A stretch of DNA of 16,632 nt from an uncultured Clostridia bacterium. Its GTDB lineage: Bacteria; Bacillota; Clostridia; TANB77; CAG-508. The position numbers and the translations under genes were made by a program. Below are positions 1 to 8,156 of this stretch, one piece after another; position 1 is the stretch's first letter; every line of letters starts with the position of its first letter. Under the pieces are notes generated by a model. That model saw only the letters and a list, made by a program, of their open reading frames with translations. It ran no database searches and was not told where the DNA came from. The DNA is taken from assembly GCA_948745425.1 (NCBI GenBank), contig CAPZDM010000036.1:1-16632 (forward strand), written 5' to 3'.

Positions 1-351
1 CAAGCAAAGGAAAATATAGAAGAAGCAGAATTATTATATAATGGCAAAAAATATAAGGGAGCAAATAATCGTGCATATTATTCGATTTTTCATAGTATTA
101 AGGCAGTATTAGCATTAGAACCCATTGATTTCAAACGACATAAAGATGTAATAGGATATTTTAATAAAAATTATATAAATAAAGAGATTTTTCCTAAATA
201 TTTAGGTCGTAAAATTTCTGATGCTAGTTCACTTAGAGAAGATAGTGATTATGAGGATGAATTTTCTGTAAGTCAAGAAGATACTGAAGAACAATTAGAA
301 TTAGCAAAGGAATTAGTAAAACTTGTAGAAGAATATCTAAATAATAATTGA
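1..351 (+). CDS. HEPN-domain protein (UPF0332-like), 3' part
   Basis: The reading frame is open from the window edge to TGA at 349-351 (116 codons, start not in the window). The motif RAYYSIFHSIKAVL is the hallmark of the small helical HEPN/UPF0332 family, which often occurs with a nucleotidyltransferase (MNT) as a toxin-antitoxin or defence pair. An R-x6-H spacing (R...H in RAYYSIFH) is compatible with the HEPN ribonuclease motif. The C-terminal half is acidic and helical. Any MNT partner would lie upstream, outside the window, so a toxin role is inference. A terminator follows about 60 bases later, which separates the gene from the conjugation operon. Confidence 0.7.
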   Translation, partial: QAKENIEEAELLYNGKKYKGANNRAYYSIFHSIKAVLALEPIDFKRHKDVIGYFNKNYINKEIFPKYLGRKISDASSLREDSDYEDEFSVSQEDTEEQLELAKELVKLVEEYLNNN

Positions 352-411
352 TAAAAAAGAGGTCATGATATATATGAACAATAAAACAAAATTGTAAAAA
401 AATAAATTGAT

Positions 412-437
412 AGAGCACCAGAGGGTGTTCTTTTTTT
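412..437 (+). terminator. Rho-independent terminator or attenuator before the transfer operon
   Basis: The arm AGAGCACC (412-419) pairs with GGTGTTCT (424-431) with one G-U pair, and seven T follow. It ends only 26 bases before the next gene, leaving little room for a promoter, so it may act as a leaky terminator or attenuator of the downstream operon. Confidence 0.75.
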
Positions 438-463
438 GATGCAAAGAAAGAAGGTGATGCTAT

Positions 464-1298
464 ATGGCAGATATGCTTGTAGAACTAATACAAAAGTTTA
501 TTGATGGCTCAGAAGCAACATTAAATTCACTTTTCAAATCAATGGTGAATTTAGTATTTTTTATAGAACGAGAACTAAATGCTATTCAAGTACAGGGAGG
601 AACAAAGATAGATTTTAATGGAATTTATCAAGTTATATTTAGTTATGCATGTTTTATATTAGTTATTGTTTTCATTGGTAAATTAATAAAAATATACTTT
701 CTACATAGTGATGGAGATCCTGATAAAAATCCAATTCATCTTGTAATAGGTATGTTAAAGGCAGTTATTGTAATGATATGTTTTAAAGAGATTTATGATA
801 TTTTTGTAGGAATTACAAGTAATTTATTAAGTAGTATTTTAGGAGCAATGCCTGTACAAACAGTTAGTTTAGCAGAGGCATTAAGTAACAATATAGCAGG
901 AGGTATTTTTACAGCAGTTGCTTGTCTTATATTGCTTATAACATGGCTAATATTAATATGTCAGTTTATTATGAAGGGTATAGAAATACTACTTATGAGA
1001 ATCGGTATTCCATTTGCAACTATACGGATTACTTAATTCGGATGAAGGAGTATTTCCTGAATATATTAGAGGTTTTCTAATGACAGCATTTACATTAGTA
1101 ACACAACTATGTATGATGAATTTATCAATTTTAGTAACAATAAATGGTCATTTAATTTATGGTATAGCAATAGCAATTATATCTATAAATACACCAACAA
1201 TATTAGGCAAATATATGATAAAACCAAATGGAAGTATTATAAATAGTGCAGGAAATACAATGCGAAATCTAAGAGCACTAATTCCAAGAAAGAGGTGA
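464..1298 (+). CDS. VirB6/TrbL-like conjugal transfer membrane protein (+1 frameshift)
   Basis: Polytopic inner-membrane channel component of a Gram-positive type IV secretion system. The ATG at 464 follows an AAGGTGAT ribosome site. Frame 1 encodes 187 residues with hydrophobic segments around residues 60-80, 100-120 and 150-175, then meets CGG at 1025 and would stop two codons later (ATT ACT TAA). Skipping C1025 gives ...PFATI-GLLNSDEGVFPEYIRG and continues with further membrane segments to TGA at 1296-1298, a total of 277 residues, typical of this family. The second frame has no start with a ribosome site of its own. It is the first gene after a terminator and is followed by the VirB2-like and PrgI genes. 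The family call rests on topology, the PEYIRGFL-type segment and gene order. Confidence 0.75.
1022..1028 (+). other. +1 frameshift site 1 (ATA C GGA) in virB6-like gene
   Basis: In-frame codons are ATA (1022-1024) and CGG (1025-1027), then A. Omitting C1025 places GGA (1026-1028) in frame and restores an open frame of 90 more residues. The zero frame ends at TAA two codons after CGG. The site has the same structure as those at 1878, 4231, 9564 and 10252. Confidence 0.85.
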
Positions 1299-1304
1299 TA
1301 AAAA

Positions 1305-1905
1305 ATAGAAAGTTTACAAGAAATAATAAGAGTTTTAAGAAATGTAGGAATCACAGTTGGTGGAATCACATTTCTTATTTTTATAATTAAAATGGGAGTA
1401 GATCCTGATAATAAACCTAGATATATAAAATTAGCAAAACATACAGTAATAGCAAGTATATTAATTATACTCTCATTATCCTTATTAGACATTCCAAATG
1501 ATTATTTTGGAAGTCCAATTGGAATTGCTGATGAAGGAACGTCAGAAATAACCTTTGCAAAAATAGAAGATAAGGATTGCCAAAACAGAGAAATAGTAAA
1601 TATTGATGGGAAAAGGTATGTTATTACAGATACAAATAAAAAAATTGCACCAGTTTCAGATGATGGAACTTTAACAGAAGCAGTCGGTATATACATAGGA
1701 AACGAGTTTGTAGAAAATGTAAGCTACTTACGAGCATTTAATGAATGTCAAGGATTATTCAAAGGCTATTACGCAGAAATTTCATATTATAGAGATGAGG
1801 ATGGAATAATATTTCCTGCAAATTGTACATATTCAAAGTACCAAGCAATAAAAAGTCAAGGAGGCAGTTTCGGTGGTCGGAGGAGGTGGTGGAGGTGCAA
1901 GATAA
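1305..1905 (+). CDS. VirB2/TrbC-like membrane protein with poly-Gly tail (+1 frameshift; possible ATA start)
   Basis: The first part has two hydrophobic helices around a DPDNKPRYIKLAK loop, the layout of VirB2-like conjugative pilin or pore proteins. A longer extracytoplasmic domain with cysteine pairs (DKDCQN, NECQG, NCTYS) follows. The first ATG (1392) would lose most of helix 1. The only start well placed after the AGAGGTGA ribosome site (1291-1298) is ATA at 1305, in frame, giving MESLQEIIRVLRNVGITVGG. At 1878 an in-frame CGG precedes A; skipping its C yields GGSFGG-GGGGGGAR and TAA at 1903-1905 (199 residues). Without the shift, the tail is RRRWWRCKIRE, ending at 1913 inside the next gene. 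The start choice is uncertain and the family call is moderate. Confidence 0.6.
1875..1881 (+). other. +1 frameshift site 2 (GGT C GGA) in virB2-like gene
   Basis: GGT (1875-1877) is followed by CGG (1878-1880) and A. Omitting C1878 continues the glycine run (GGA GGA GGT GGT GGA GGT GCA AGA TAA) and stops five bases before the PrgI start. The zero frame gives an Arg/Trp/Cys-rich tail. This is the weakest of the five on protein grounds, because the tail has no conserved motif. An SD-like AAGGAGG lies about 16 bases upstream, but the other four sites have nothing similar. Confidence 0.7.
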
Positions 1906-1909
1906 GAGA

Positions 1910-2215
1910 ATGATTAGCATCCCATCACAGATAAGATTGAAAACAGAATTCTTTGAAGGTTATGGAATTGAAGAATTAGTAAAAACAATAATAGTTTTTG
2001 CAGTTTCAAGTGTAATTGGATATATAATATATCTCTTTACAAAAATAATGCTAGTTTCCACATTTTTTGTAATAGGAAATATAGTAATTGCAGTTGTATT
2101 CTTAACTAAAAATAGGAACGGTTTTTCAATGGCAGATAATATAAAAAATATAATAAAATACGAACTTATGCAAAAGAGGTATAAGTATGAAAGAGGTAAT
2201 TTCAATAAAATTTAA
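1910..2215 (+). CDS. PrgI family protein (VirB3-like T4SS subunit)
   Basis: A 101-residue protein starting MISIPSQIRLKTEFF, closely matching the PrgI family: a short N-terminal segment, then two adjacent membrane helices (about residues 23-43 and 47-63) and a basic C-terminal tail. PrgI is the VirB3 counterpart in Gram-positive conjugation systems and always sits next to VirB4-type genes, as here. The start at 1910 follows a GGAGGT (1891-1896) that lies within the poly-Gly tail of the previous gene. A longer in-frame ATG at 1823 adds residues unlike the family and lies inside the upstream gene, so I reject it. The gene overlaps the next by 29 bases. Confidence 0.85.
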   Translation: MISIPSQIRLKTEFFEGYGIEELVKTIIVFAVSSVIGYIIYLFTKIMLVSTFFVIGNIVIAVVFLTKNRNGFSMADNIKNIIKYELMQKRYKYERGNFNKI

Positions 2216-2807
2216 ACAAAAAGAAAAAACATTAAATGAGTTTTTGAATATAAAAAATATAGAAAATAATTTCTTAACTACATTAGATGGACAGGTTATT
2301 TCATTTTTAAAAGTGAGTCCAATTAATACAGAGTTATTTTCAGAGGAAGAATTAGAAAATAAAATGGATAGTATGAGTATTGAATTCAGTAATGAGCAAC
2401 AACCTTATACCATTTTTGTTATTCCTAGAAAAGTTGATATTTCAGACTTTGTAAATGAACAGCAGGAATTAAGGAAAGGATTACAAGATGAGACAGAAAT
2501 AAAAATAGTAGAAAAAAGGATAATTTCTACACACGAATTAGTAGCAAACAAAAATATTATTGAAAGCGAATTCTATCTGTTTATATGGGATAAAGAGGAA
2601 GAAAATACAAGAGAGAACTTAATAAAAAGAGCAAATAATTGGAGACAGAGATTAAAAAAATGTGATTTGGAAACAGAGATTTTAAATGAAACAGACATTA
2701 TATTGTTAATAAAAAGTTTTACAATTCCTGAATTTGCTCGAAAGGAAGATACGAATTATAGTGATAATATCGTAAAAATAAGGAGAAGAATTGATAGAAT
2801 ACAATAG
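2187..2807 (+). CDS. VirB4 N-terminal-domain-like T4SS protein
   Basis: A 206-residue protein, mixed alpha/beta, with no membrane helix. Starting LNEFLNIKNIENNFLTT and continuing with LDGQVISFLKVSPIN, it resembles the N-terminal (TraC/VirB4-like) domain of conjugation ATPases but has no Walker motifs. Its place between PrgI and VirB4 suggests a separately encoded accessory or scaffold domain of the ATPase. An AAGAGGT ribosome site precedes ATG 2187. It overlaps PrgI by 29 bases and the methyltransferase by 17, so translation is probably coupled. It has a normal end and shows no frameshift. The function is inferred from position and weak resemblance. Confidence 0.55.
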   Translation: MKEVISIKFKQKEKTLNEFLNIKNIENNFLTTLDGQVISFLKVSPINTELFSEEELENKMDSMSIEFSNEQQPYTIFVIPRKVDISDFVNEQQELRKGLQDETEIKIVEKRIISTHELVANKNIIESEFYLFIWDKEEENTRENLIKRANNWRQRLKKCDLETEILNETDIILLIKSFTIPEFARKEDTNYSDNIVKIRRRIDRIQ

Positions 2808-3489
2808 GATTTATAATATGGATTGTATGGAGGGAATTAAATTATTAGATGATAACAGTATTGACTTAGTAGTTATCGATCCACCATACAAATTAAATTT
2901 AAACAAAGTAAAAAATACAACAACATTTAATAATTATGCTAATGAATTATTAGACTTAAAAGATGGATTCGATTTAAAAGTATTAGACTTACTAATACAA
3001 AAAATGAAAAAGATAAATATATATATTTATTGTTCTAAGAGACAGGTAAAAGAATTGTTAGATTACTTTATGAGCAAAGGATGTAATTATGAATTACTTA
3101 CTTGGCATAAGATGAATCCAAGCCCACTTACAAATAACAATTATTTACCTGATACAGAATATATAGTTTTTGCAAGAGAGCGTGGTGTCAAATTAAATGG
3201 AAATTATCATACTAAAAGAAAATATTATATTTCAGGTACTAATCAAGTTGATAAAAAGAAATATAAACATCCGACAATAAAACCACTTCCACTTATAGAA
3301 AATCATATAGAAAATTCAAGTAACACTAATGATGTAATATTAGATTGTTTTGCAGGGAGTGGAACAACACTTGTAGGAGCAATTAATAAGGGAAGAAGAT
3401 TCATTGGGTTTGAAATTAACAAAGAATATTATGAAATTGCTGAAAAAAGAATAGAAGAAGCATTAAAACAAAAGGCAGGTGAAATCTAA
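2791..3489 (+). CDS. DNA (adenine-N6 or cytosine-N4) methyltransferase, beta-class order
   Basis: A 232-residue protein of the N4/N6 DNA methylase family (PF01555 type). The catalytic motif DPPY is at residues 30-33 (VVIDPPYKLN) and the AdoMet-binding motif FAGSGTT is at about 187-193 (LDCFAGSGTTLVG), giving the catalytic-then-AdoMet order of beta-class enzymes such as M.MboII-like proteins. The start is TTG at 2791 after AAGGAGA, 17 bases inside the previous gene. No restriction endonuclease is adjacent, so it is probably an orphan methylase that marks or protects the element's DNA in recipients (inference). The recognition sequence cannot be read from the sequence. Insertion inside the T4SS operon, directly before virB4, is unusual but well integrated, since the GTG of virB4 follows its stop immediately. 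Confidence 0.9.
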   Translation: MIEYNRIYNMDCMEGIKLLDDNSIDLVVIDPPYKLNLNKVKNTTTFNNYANELLDLKDGFDLKVLDLLIQKMKKINIYIYCSKRQVKELLDYFMSKGCNYELLTWHKMNPSPLTNNNYLPDTEYIVFARERGVKLNGNYHTKRKYYISGTNQVDKKKYKHPTIKPLPLIENHIENSSNTNDVILDCFAGSGTTLVGAINKGRRFIGFEINKEYYEIAEKRIEEALKQKAGEI

Positions 3490-5278
3490 GTGAAAAAGCA
3501 AGAAACAAATTACGAATTAATAGATTTAATCACACCTGTTGGTGGACTTGAATTTGGAAGAAATAAAATATACTTTGGTAATCGTTATTGTAAAATATAC
3601 ACTATAGTGCATTATCCATCAAATGTAGAAATGAAATGGTTAGGAAATTTAGTAAACAATATTGGAGCAATTTTTTCTATTAATATTGAGCCAACAGATA
3701 ATACAGAATTAATAGACAATTTAGATTCAAGGATAAGAGAAGCAACAGGACTTGCAAAAATGGCTAAGAATGAATCTAGTAGACAGATAAAAGAAAGAGA
3801 GATAAATGAGGCAAGTGAGATTATTAATAGAATGATACAAAATAATGAAGTAGTTTCATATCTAACAATTTATATTCTTGTATCAGCAGAGGATAAAGAA
3901 GAATTAAAAACTAAATGTAAAGAAGTGGAAACAGAAGTACAAAGACAGAAATTAAAAATTAGGAATTTAACTAATTATTTTTTAATGGATGGATTCAAAG
4001 CAATAGCACCATTCTTTACAATACAGACAGAATTAAGTAATAATTTTAAGAGAAATATTCTGACAAGTACTTTTACAGGAGGATTTCTATTTGATACAGA
4101 AACATTTATAGATGAAAAAGGCTATTATTGGGGAATTAGTGAGAATGGTGGAATTATTATTTTTAATATATGGAAACAAGACTTAGGAAGAACAAATAGT
4201 AATATGATAGTAGTTGGTAGTTCAGGCTCTCGGAAAGAGTATGGCAGTAAAACACATGATTATAAATGAACTACCAACAACAAAGCAATTAATCATAGAT
4301 CCTGAAAATGAATATGCATATTTATGTAAAAATTTAAAAGGAAAAACAATTGCTTGTGATGGGACAGAAGATGGTGGAATATTAAATCCATTACAAGTTC
4401 GCAATAATCGAGATGATGAAACAGGAAAGAATGCTTTATCATTACATTTTCAATTTTTACAAACTTTTTTCCAAATATTATATCCATCACTCACAGAAAT
4501 AGAACTCTCAAAATTAGATTTAATCTTTGAGGAACTATATAAAAAGTTTAATATAGATAAAGAAACAGATATAAGTAAATTACGAAATACAGATTTTCCT
4601 ATATTGGAAGATTTGTATTTTTTAATGGAAAAGAAAAATAAAAAGAATCAGGATGAAATATTAGAAAAACTACTTGCTTTGCTGAGACCAATTTGCATTG
4701 GACAAGCAAGTAATATTTGGAATGGATATACCAATATTGAAATTAATACAAAACTTACAGTATTTAATACATCAACAATGCAGAAATTTCAAATTCAATA
4801 TAAGAGAGCTCAATATTATAATATTCTTTCTTATGCATGGGATATTTTAAGCAAGGATTCAAAAGAAAGAACAATGTTAATTGCAGATGAATGTCATATT
4901 CTAGTTGATCCAAATATACCACAGACTTTGGAATATGTAAGGTATATCAGTAAAATGGCTAGAAAGCACAACAGTAGTATATGTGTTATTACTCAAAGCA
5001 TAGAGGATTTTTTAAACGAAAAAATCAGATTATATGGGCAAAGTTTACTGACAAATAGTACATATAAGATGTTTTTTAAAAGCGATGGAAAAGATTTAAA
5101 GGATATTGTAAATACTTTTAAACTTACAGAACAAGAAGAAAAAAAGATATTAAATGCCAATGTTGGCGAATGTGTATTTATGTCAGGAACAAGAAAAATA
5201 TATGTGAGATTTAAATTATTTGAGAACGAATTAGAAATGATAGATTCTAAATTCAAAAAGGACAAAAATTATGTATAG
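3490..5278 (+). CDS. virB4: VirB4-like conjugation ATPase (+1 frameshift in Walker A)
   Basis: The energy-providing ATPase of the mating channel. With one +1 shift the product is 595 residues, the usual size. Residues 1-235 form the VirB4 N-terminal domain; Walker A is GSSGSGKS at 243-250; Walker B is LIADECH with D466 and E467; a late ITQS motif is also present. The GTG start at 3490 directly follows the methylase TAA. The zero frame stops 12 codons after the shift (RKEYGSKTHDYK), before the P-loop lysine, so without frameshifting there could be no ATPase. The downstream frame (from 4214) lacks a ribosome site and would start inside the P-loop. The 3' end overlaps the peptidase gene by 8 bases. 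The remaining frame is intact and shows no sign of decay. Confidence 0.9.
4228..4234 (+). other. +1 frameshift site 3 (TCT C GGA) inside VirB4 Walker A
   Basis: The codons GGT AGT TCA GGC TCT are followed by CGG (4231-4233) and A. Omitting C4231 gives GGA AAG AGT ATG, completing GSSGSGKSM, the P-loop. Because this motif is nearly invariant, the position and identity of the extra base are fixed: it is the C, and the restored residue is Gly. Confidence 0.95.
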
Positions 5279-5870
5279 AAAATTAGTAATTATTATAGGA
5301 ATTATTGTATTTTTACTGATTTTAAGTTGTACCTATGCAATGCAATTTCCATTAGATAGTAATGATAATGTAAATAATTCTAATTCCAGTGAGCAAGGTG
5401 AAGTAATATACAAGGGAATCTTACCATTACCAATAGAAAATTTTATTAAAGTAACAAGCAAATATGGATATAGAAATCCAATTTATAATTCGCAAGGAGT
5501 TCAAATTTCAGGAGGAAAATTACATGCAGGAATAGACTTATGTGGAAGTTTAGGTAGTAAAGTATTATCAGTAAAAGATGGAGAAGTAACATTTGCAGGA
5601 TGGCAAAGTGGATATGGAAATTGTGTTGAAATAAAACATATAGATGAACAAGGAAAAGAATTTTATAGTTTTTACGGACACATGAGAGATAATTCGCTCT
5701 GCGTTAGAAGCGGTCAAAATGTTGTAGTAGGACAAGTTATAGGAGTTCAAGGCTCTACAGGAAATTCAACAGGAGACCATTTACATTTTGAAATAAGAAC
5801 ATATTCAGGTTCAAATAAATATGCAATAGATCCTATACCGTATTTATTTACGGAGAAAGAGAGTAAATGA
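5271..5870 (+). CDS. M23 (LytM-type) peptidoglycan peptidase, transfer-associated
   Basis: A 199-residue protein with an N-terminal membrane anchor or signal (about residues 4-22, rich in I/L/V), a Ser/Asn linker, then a complete M23 metallopeptidase domain. The zinc and catalytic residues H85 and D89 (HAGID), H137 (YGHM) and H170/H172 (HLHFE) are all visible. It probably opens the peptidoglycan for the conjugation channel, the role VirB1-type hydrolases play. The ATG overlaps the virB4 stop by 8 bases, and its TGA overlaps the next ATG (ATGA), so the genes form one operon. The CGGA string at 5675 reads TAC GGA here and causes no shift. Confidence 0.9.
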   Translation: MYRKLVIIIGIIVFLLILSCTYAMQFPLDSNDNVNNSNSSEQGEVIYKGILPLPIENFIKVTSKYGYRNPIYNSQGVQISGGKLHAGIDLCGSLGSKVLSVKDGEVTFAGWQSGYGNCVEIKHIDEQGKEFYSFYGHMRDNSLCVRSGQNVVVGQVIGVQGSTGNSTGDHLHFEIRTYSGSNKYAIDPIPYLFTEKESK

Positions 5871-6055
5871 TGGAAAAAAATAAAAAAGAATTGATTTGTT
5901 ATTTAGTAATATTTATAGGTCTAATGATTTTAGTATTATTAAATAATATGTTTTGGAAAATAGGAAAGCAAAGCAATACAACAAATAATATAGTTTACCT
6001 AAAATCTAACAATGTAATATATGATGTGCCTTATGAGGAGAAGGCATTAGATTAA
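5867..6055 (+). CDS. Small single-pass membrane protein, unknown
   Basis: A 62-residue protein with a charged N-terminus (MMEKNKKE), one membrane helix at about residues 10-29 and a polar C-terminal half. It is translationally coupled to the M23 gene through an ATGA overlap; the second ATG at 5870 is an equally possible start. I do not recognise the family. The position suggests a minor component of the transfer apparatus. Confidence 0.65.
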   Translation: MMEKNKKELICYLVIFIGLMILVLLNNMFWKIGKQSNTTNNIVYLKSNNVIYDVPYEEKALD

Positions 6056-6067
6056 GGAGGGAAAATT

Positions 6068-6763
6068 ATGATTGGTTACATTGCAGGTAATTCTATTTCT
6101 GAGTTAATAAAAAAGATTTGCAAGGAATTAAACATTATAATATTAAATCACGAAGTAGAAGAAATAGATTTTTTTAAATATATAAAACAAACAAAAGTAA
6201 ATTTTAATCTTATAAAATATCTAATTATTGATTTAGATAAAATTAAAAATACAAATGAAGAAATAATAGATAGTATAATATATTTCAATGAATTGTATGG
6301 AAATACTAGAATAATTGTTATAGCAAGAGGTTATGATTCGCAAAATGAAATACTAACTAAACTATATGAAAATAAAATATATAACATTATTAATAGTAAT
6401 GATGAAATTGAAATAGAATCATACATTAGAAAATGTCTATCACAAGAAGGATTACAAGAGAAAGATGTAAAAAGATTCAAAAAAATAGAAGAGGAAAAAG
6501 TAGATAAAAAGAGAGAATACAAAAAGTTGAATTTTAAATTAAGAGAAAAGTTAAACACAGCAAATAAGCAAATAAAACAAAAAACAGAAAAGACACATAC
6601 ACAGTCAAATAGTGTCTATTTTTTTGCTGTTCTTGTAGAAGCAGTTACAAGATTAGTTAGATTACTATGTTATTGTGCGATTTTTTTATTGACTTCACTT
6701 GGATTAACTTTTCTTTTTAATGAGGAATTAAGGAATATAGTCTTTCAGATTTTTAATAATTAG
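6068..6763 (+). CDS. Receiver-like N-domain, coiled coil, C-terminal membrane segment; unknown
   Basis: A 231-residue protein after an AAGGAGGG ribosome site. Residues 1-110 alternate hydrophobic strands and helices (IGYIAGN, YLIIDLDKI, TRIIVIARG), resembling a response-regulator or ATPase-like Rossmann fold. It lacks a P-loop and the usual paired acidic residues, so it is probably a non-phosphorylated pseudo-receiver. Residues 135-180 are Lys/Glu-rich and likely coiled coil; residues 185-225 hold one or two membrane helices before the end. This would be a cytoplasmic sensing or scaffold domain tethered to the membrane within the transfer operon. I cannot assign a function. Confidence 0.6.
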   Translation: MIGYIAGNSISELIKKICKELNIIILNHEVEEIDFFKYIKQTKVNFNLIKYLIIDLDKIKNTNEEIIDSIIYFNELYGNTRIIVIARGYDSQNEILTKLYENKIYNIINSNDEIEIESYIRKCLSQEGLQEKDVKRFKKIEEEKVDKKREYKKLNFKLREKLNTANKQIKQKTEKTHTQSNSVYFFAVLVEAVTRLVRLLCYCAIFLLTSLGLTFLFNEELRNIVFQIFNN

Positions 6764-6771
6764 AAATTTAT

Positions 6772-6790
6772 TGCTTTTATGAGAAAAGCA
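6772..6790 (+). other. Intergenic mRNA hairpin
   Basis: TGCTTTT (6772-6778) pairs perfectly with AAAAGCA (6784-6790) across a 5-base loop in the 47-base gap between two operon genes. There is no T-run after it, so it is more likely a processing or stability element than a terminator. Confidence 0.35.
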
Positions 6791-6810
6791 GGAAAAAAGA
6801 AGGTAAATAT

Positions 6811-7344
6811 ATGAATGATAATATAAGAGTTTTAGCCTGTCAAATAGATGGGGAATTACAAAAAAGGATGAAAGAATATGTAACAAAGCAAAATATAACA
6901 GTAAAAAGTTATGTTACAGGACTTATAAGAGAAGATTTAGAAAAACATGCAGTACAGGAAGACGTAAAAAGCAATTTAAATGAACAACAATTAGAAGAAA
7001 ATAAAACAGAAGAGTCAAAAGAACAAGAAGCTAACACCAATAAAGAAGATGAATCATCAAAACAGCTAGAAGATGAAAAACAAAACGATAATTTAAAGAA
7101 AGACCAGGAGAAGGAAAATCCAAAAGAAGAATTAAAAGAACAAACGGCATTAGTCAGCAAACAAAACGAAATAAAAAAGGAATCGGATTTAAAAATGCTA
7201 GGGAAAGGTTCAAAAAAACAGACAATTGAAAAAAGCAAAAAGGAAGATTCAAAAAATCAAATAATAGAGAAAGAAATAAAAGATTATAAGAAAAAACAAC
7301 AAGCTAAGAAAAGACAAAAAGAAGAGGAGGAAGAATTTGAATAA
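6811..7344 (+). CDS. Ribbon-helix-helix-like N-terminus with long charged tail
   Basis: A 177-residue protein. Residues 1-45 (RVLACQIDGELQKRMKEYVT, then KSYVTGLIREDLEK) have the strand-helix-helix pattern of ribbon-helix-helix DNA-binding proteins. The rest is almost entirely Lys, Glu, Gln, Asn and Asp and likely disordered or coiled. In transfer operons such proteins can be relaxosome accessories or operon repressors; which applies here is unknown. An AGAAGG ribosome site precedes the ATG. The last codons overlap the TTG start of the next gene. Confidence 0.6.
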   Translation: MNDNIRVLACQIDGELQKRMKEYVTKQNITVKSYVTGLIREDLEKHAVQEDVKSNLNEQQLEENKTEESKEQEANTNKEDESSKQLEDEKQNDNLKKDQEKENPKEELKEQTALVSKQNEIKKESDLKMLGKGSKKQTIEKSKKEDSKNQIIEKEIKDYKKKQQAKKRQKEEEEEFE

Positions 7345-8140
7345 AATAAGAACTATCGGATTGATTTTAATAGTAATTTTAATGTTTTCAACAAATTGTT
7401 TTGGTAAAGTAGGTGAACTACAAATTTATGAAGAAAATAAAACAATTCCAATAGAACAAGCATTAGAATATAAAAATAATATTAAAAATGAAATAATAAT
7501 AGACAATACAAAATATCAATTAACAGATATAAAAGAACAAGAAAATAAAAAAGCGTTAATAAGAGATAAAAATTTAATTGAAGAATTAATAGTAAATACT
7601 AATGATAAGAATAATGTGTTAGATTTATTTGAAAATAAAAAGCAGGTAAATGAAGAAGGATATACAGGAGAATTAGAATTACAAGTTGATTCATTAGATA
7701 TAAAAGTAAATGAAAGCTATCGAGAAGAATATAAAGTATATTTACAGAAGACATATAATAATGTATCAAGTAATGAATTAAACGATATACCTAAACAAAT
7801 ACAAGAAAAAGGTATTACATATTATCTTGTAAAACCTGTTTGGAATGTATCAGAAAAACAGCAAATAGGCGACAATGAAGTTCCTGTAACATATAATGGG
7901 ATAATGTATTATGAGGGAGTAAAGGTTAGAACAATTATAAAAAATTACAAAGCAATAGTAAGTTATACTGGCAAATTAGAAAAAGAAACAGTTGAAACAG
8001 TAACATTTAATATGCAATATGAGAAAATGAAAACACAAAATAATAACATTGTTCCTGTGGTTACGACTACAAGTGGAATAATAATTTTTAGTGGTATCAT
8101 TTTATTAAAAAGGAAAAATAAGAAAAAGAAATCAAAATAA
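7337..8140 (+). CDS. Secreted, C-terminally membrane-anchored protein, unknown
   Basis: A 267-residue protein with an N-terminal signal peptide (residues 1-23, IGLILIVILMFSTNCFG), an extracellular domain of about 205 residues, then a hydrophobic helix (about 243-258) and a very basic tail (KRKNKKKKSK). This C-terminal layout is that of a sortase substrate or a simple membrane anchor, but I see no clear LPxTG. The TTG start follows GAGGAGGA and overlaps the previous gene by 8 bases. It lies directly upstream of a sortase, which suggests a surface function. The CGGA at 7351 reads ATC GGA and needs no shift. Confidence 0.65.
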   Translation: MNKIRTIGLILIVILMFSTNCFGKVGELQIYEENKTIPIEQALEYKNNIKNEIIIDNTKYQLTDIKEQENKKALIRDKNLIEELIVNTNDKNNVLDLFENKKQVNEEGYTGELELQVDSLDIKVNESYREEYKVYLQKTYNNVSSNELNDIPKQIQEKGITYYLVKPVWNVSEKQQIGDNEVPVTYNGIMYYEGVKVRTIIKNYKAIVSYTGKLEKETVETVTFNMQYEKMKTQNNNIVPVVTTTSGIIIFSGIILLKRKNKKKKSK

Positions 8141-8156
8141 ATGTGTAGGAGGAATA

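Noticed and set aside
1823..1909. Longer N-terminus for the PrgI gene from ATG 1823
   Set aside because: The extra residues lie inside the VirB2-like gene and do not resemble PrgI proteins, which begin near MISIPSQ; the ribosome site favours 1910.
6909..7238. Minus-strand Ser/Phe-rich 109-codon frame
   Set aside because: It is the mirror of the Lys/Glu-rich tail of the forward gene, and its composition is an artefact of A-rich codons on the other strand.
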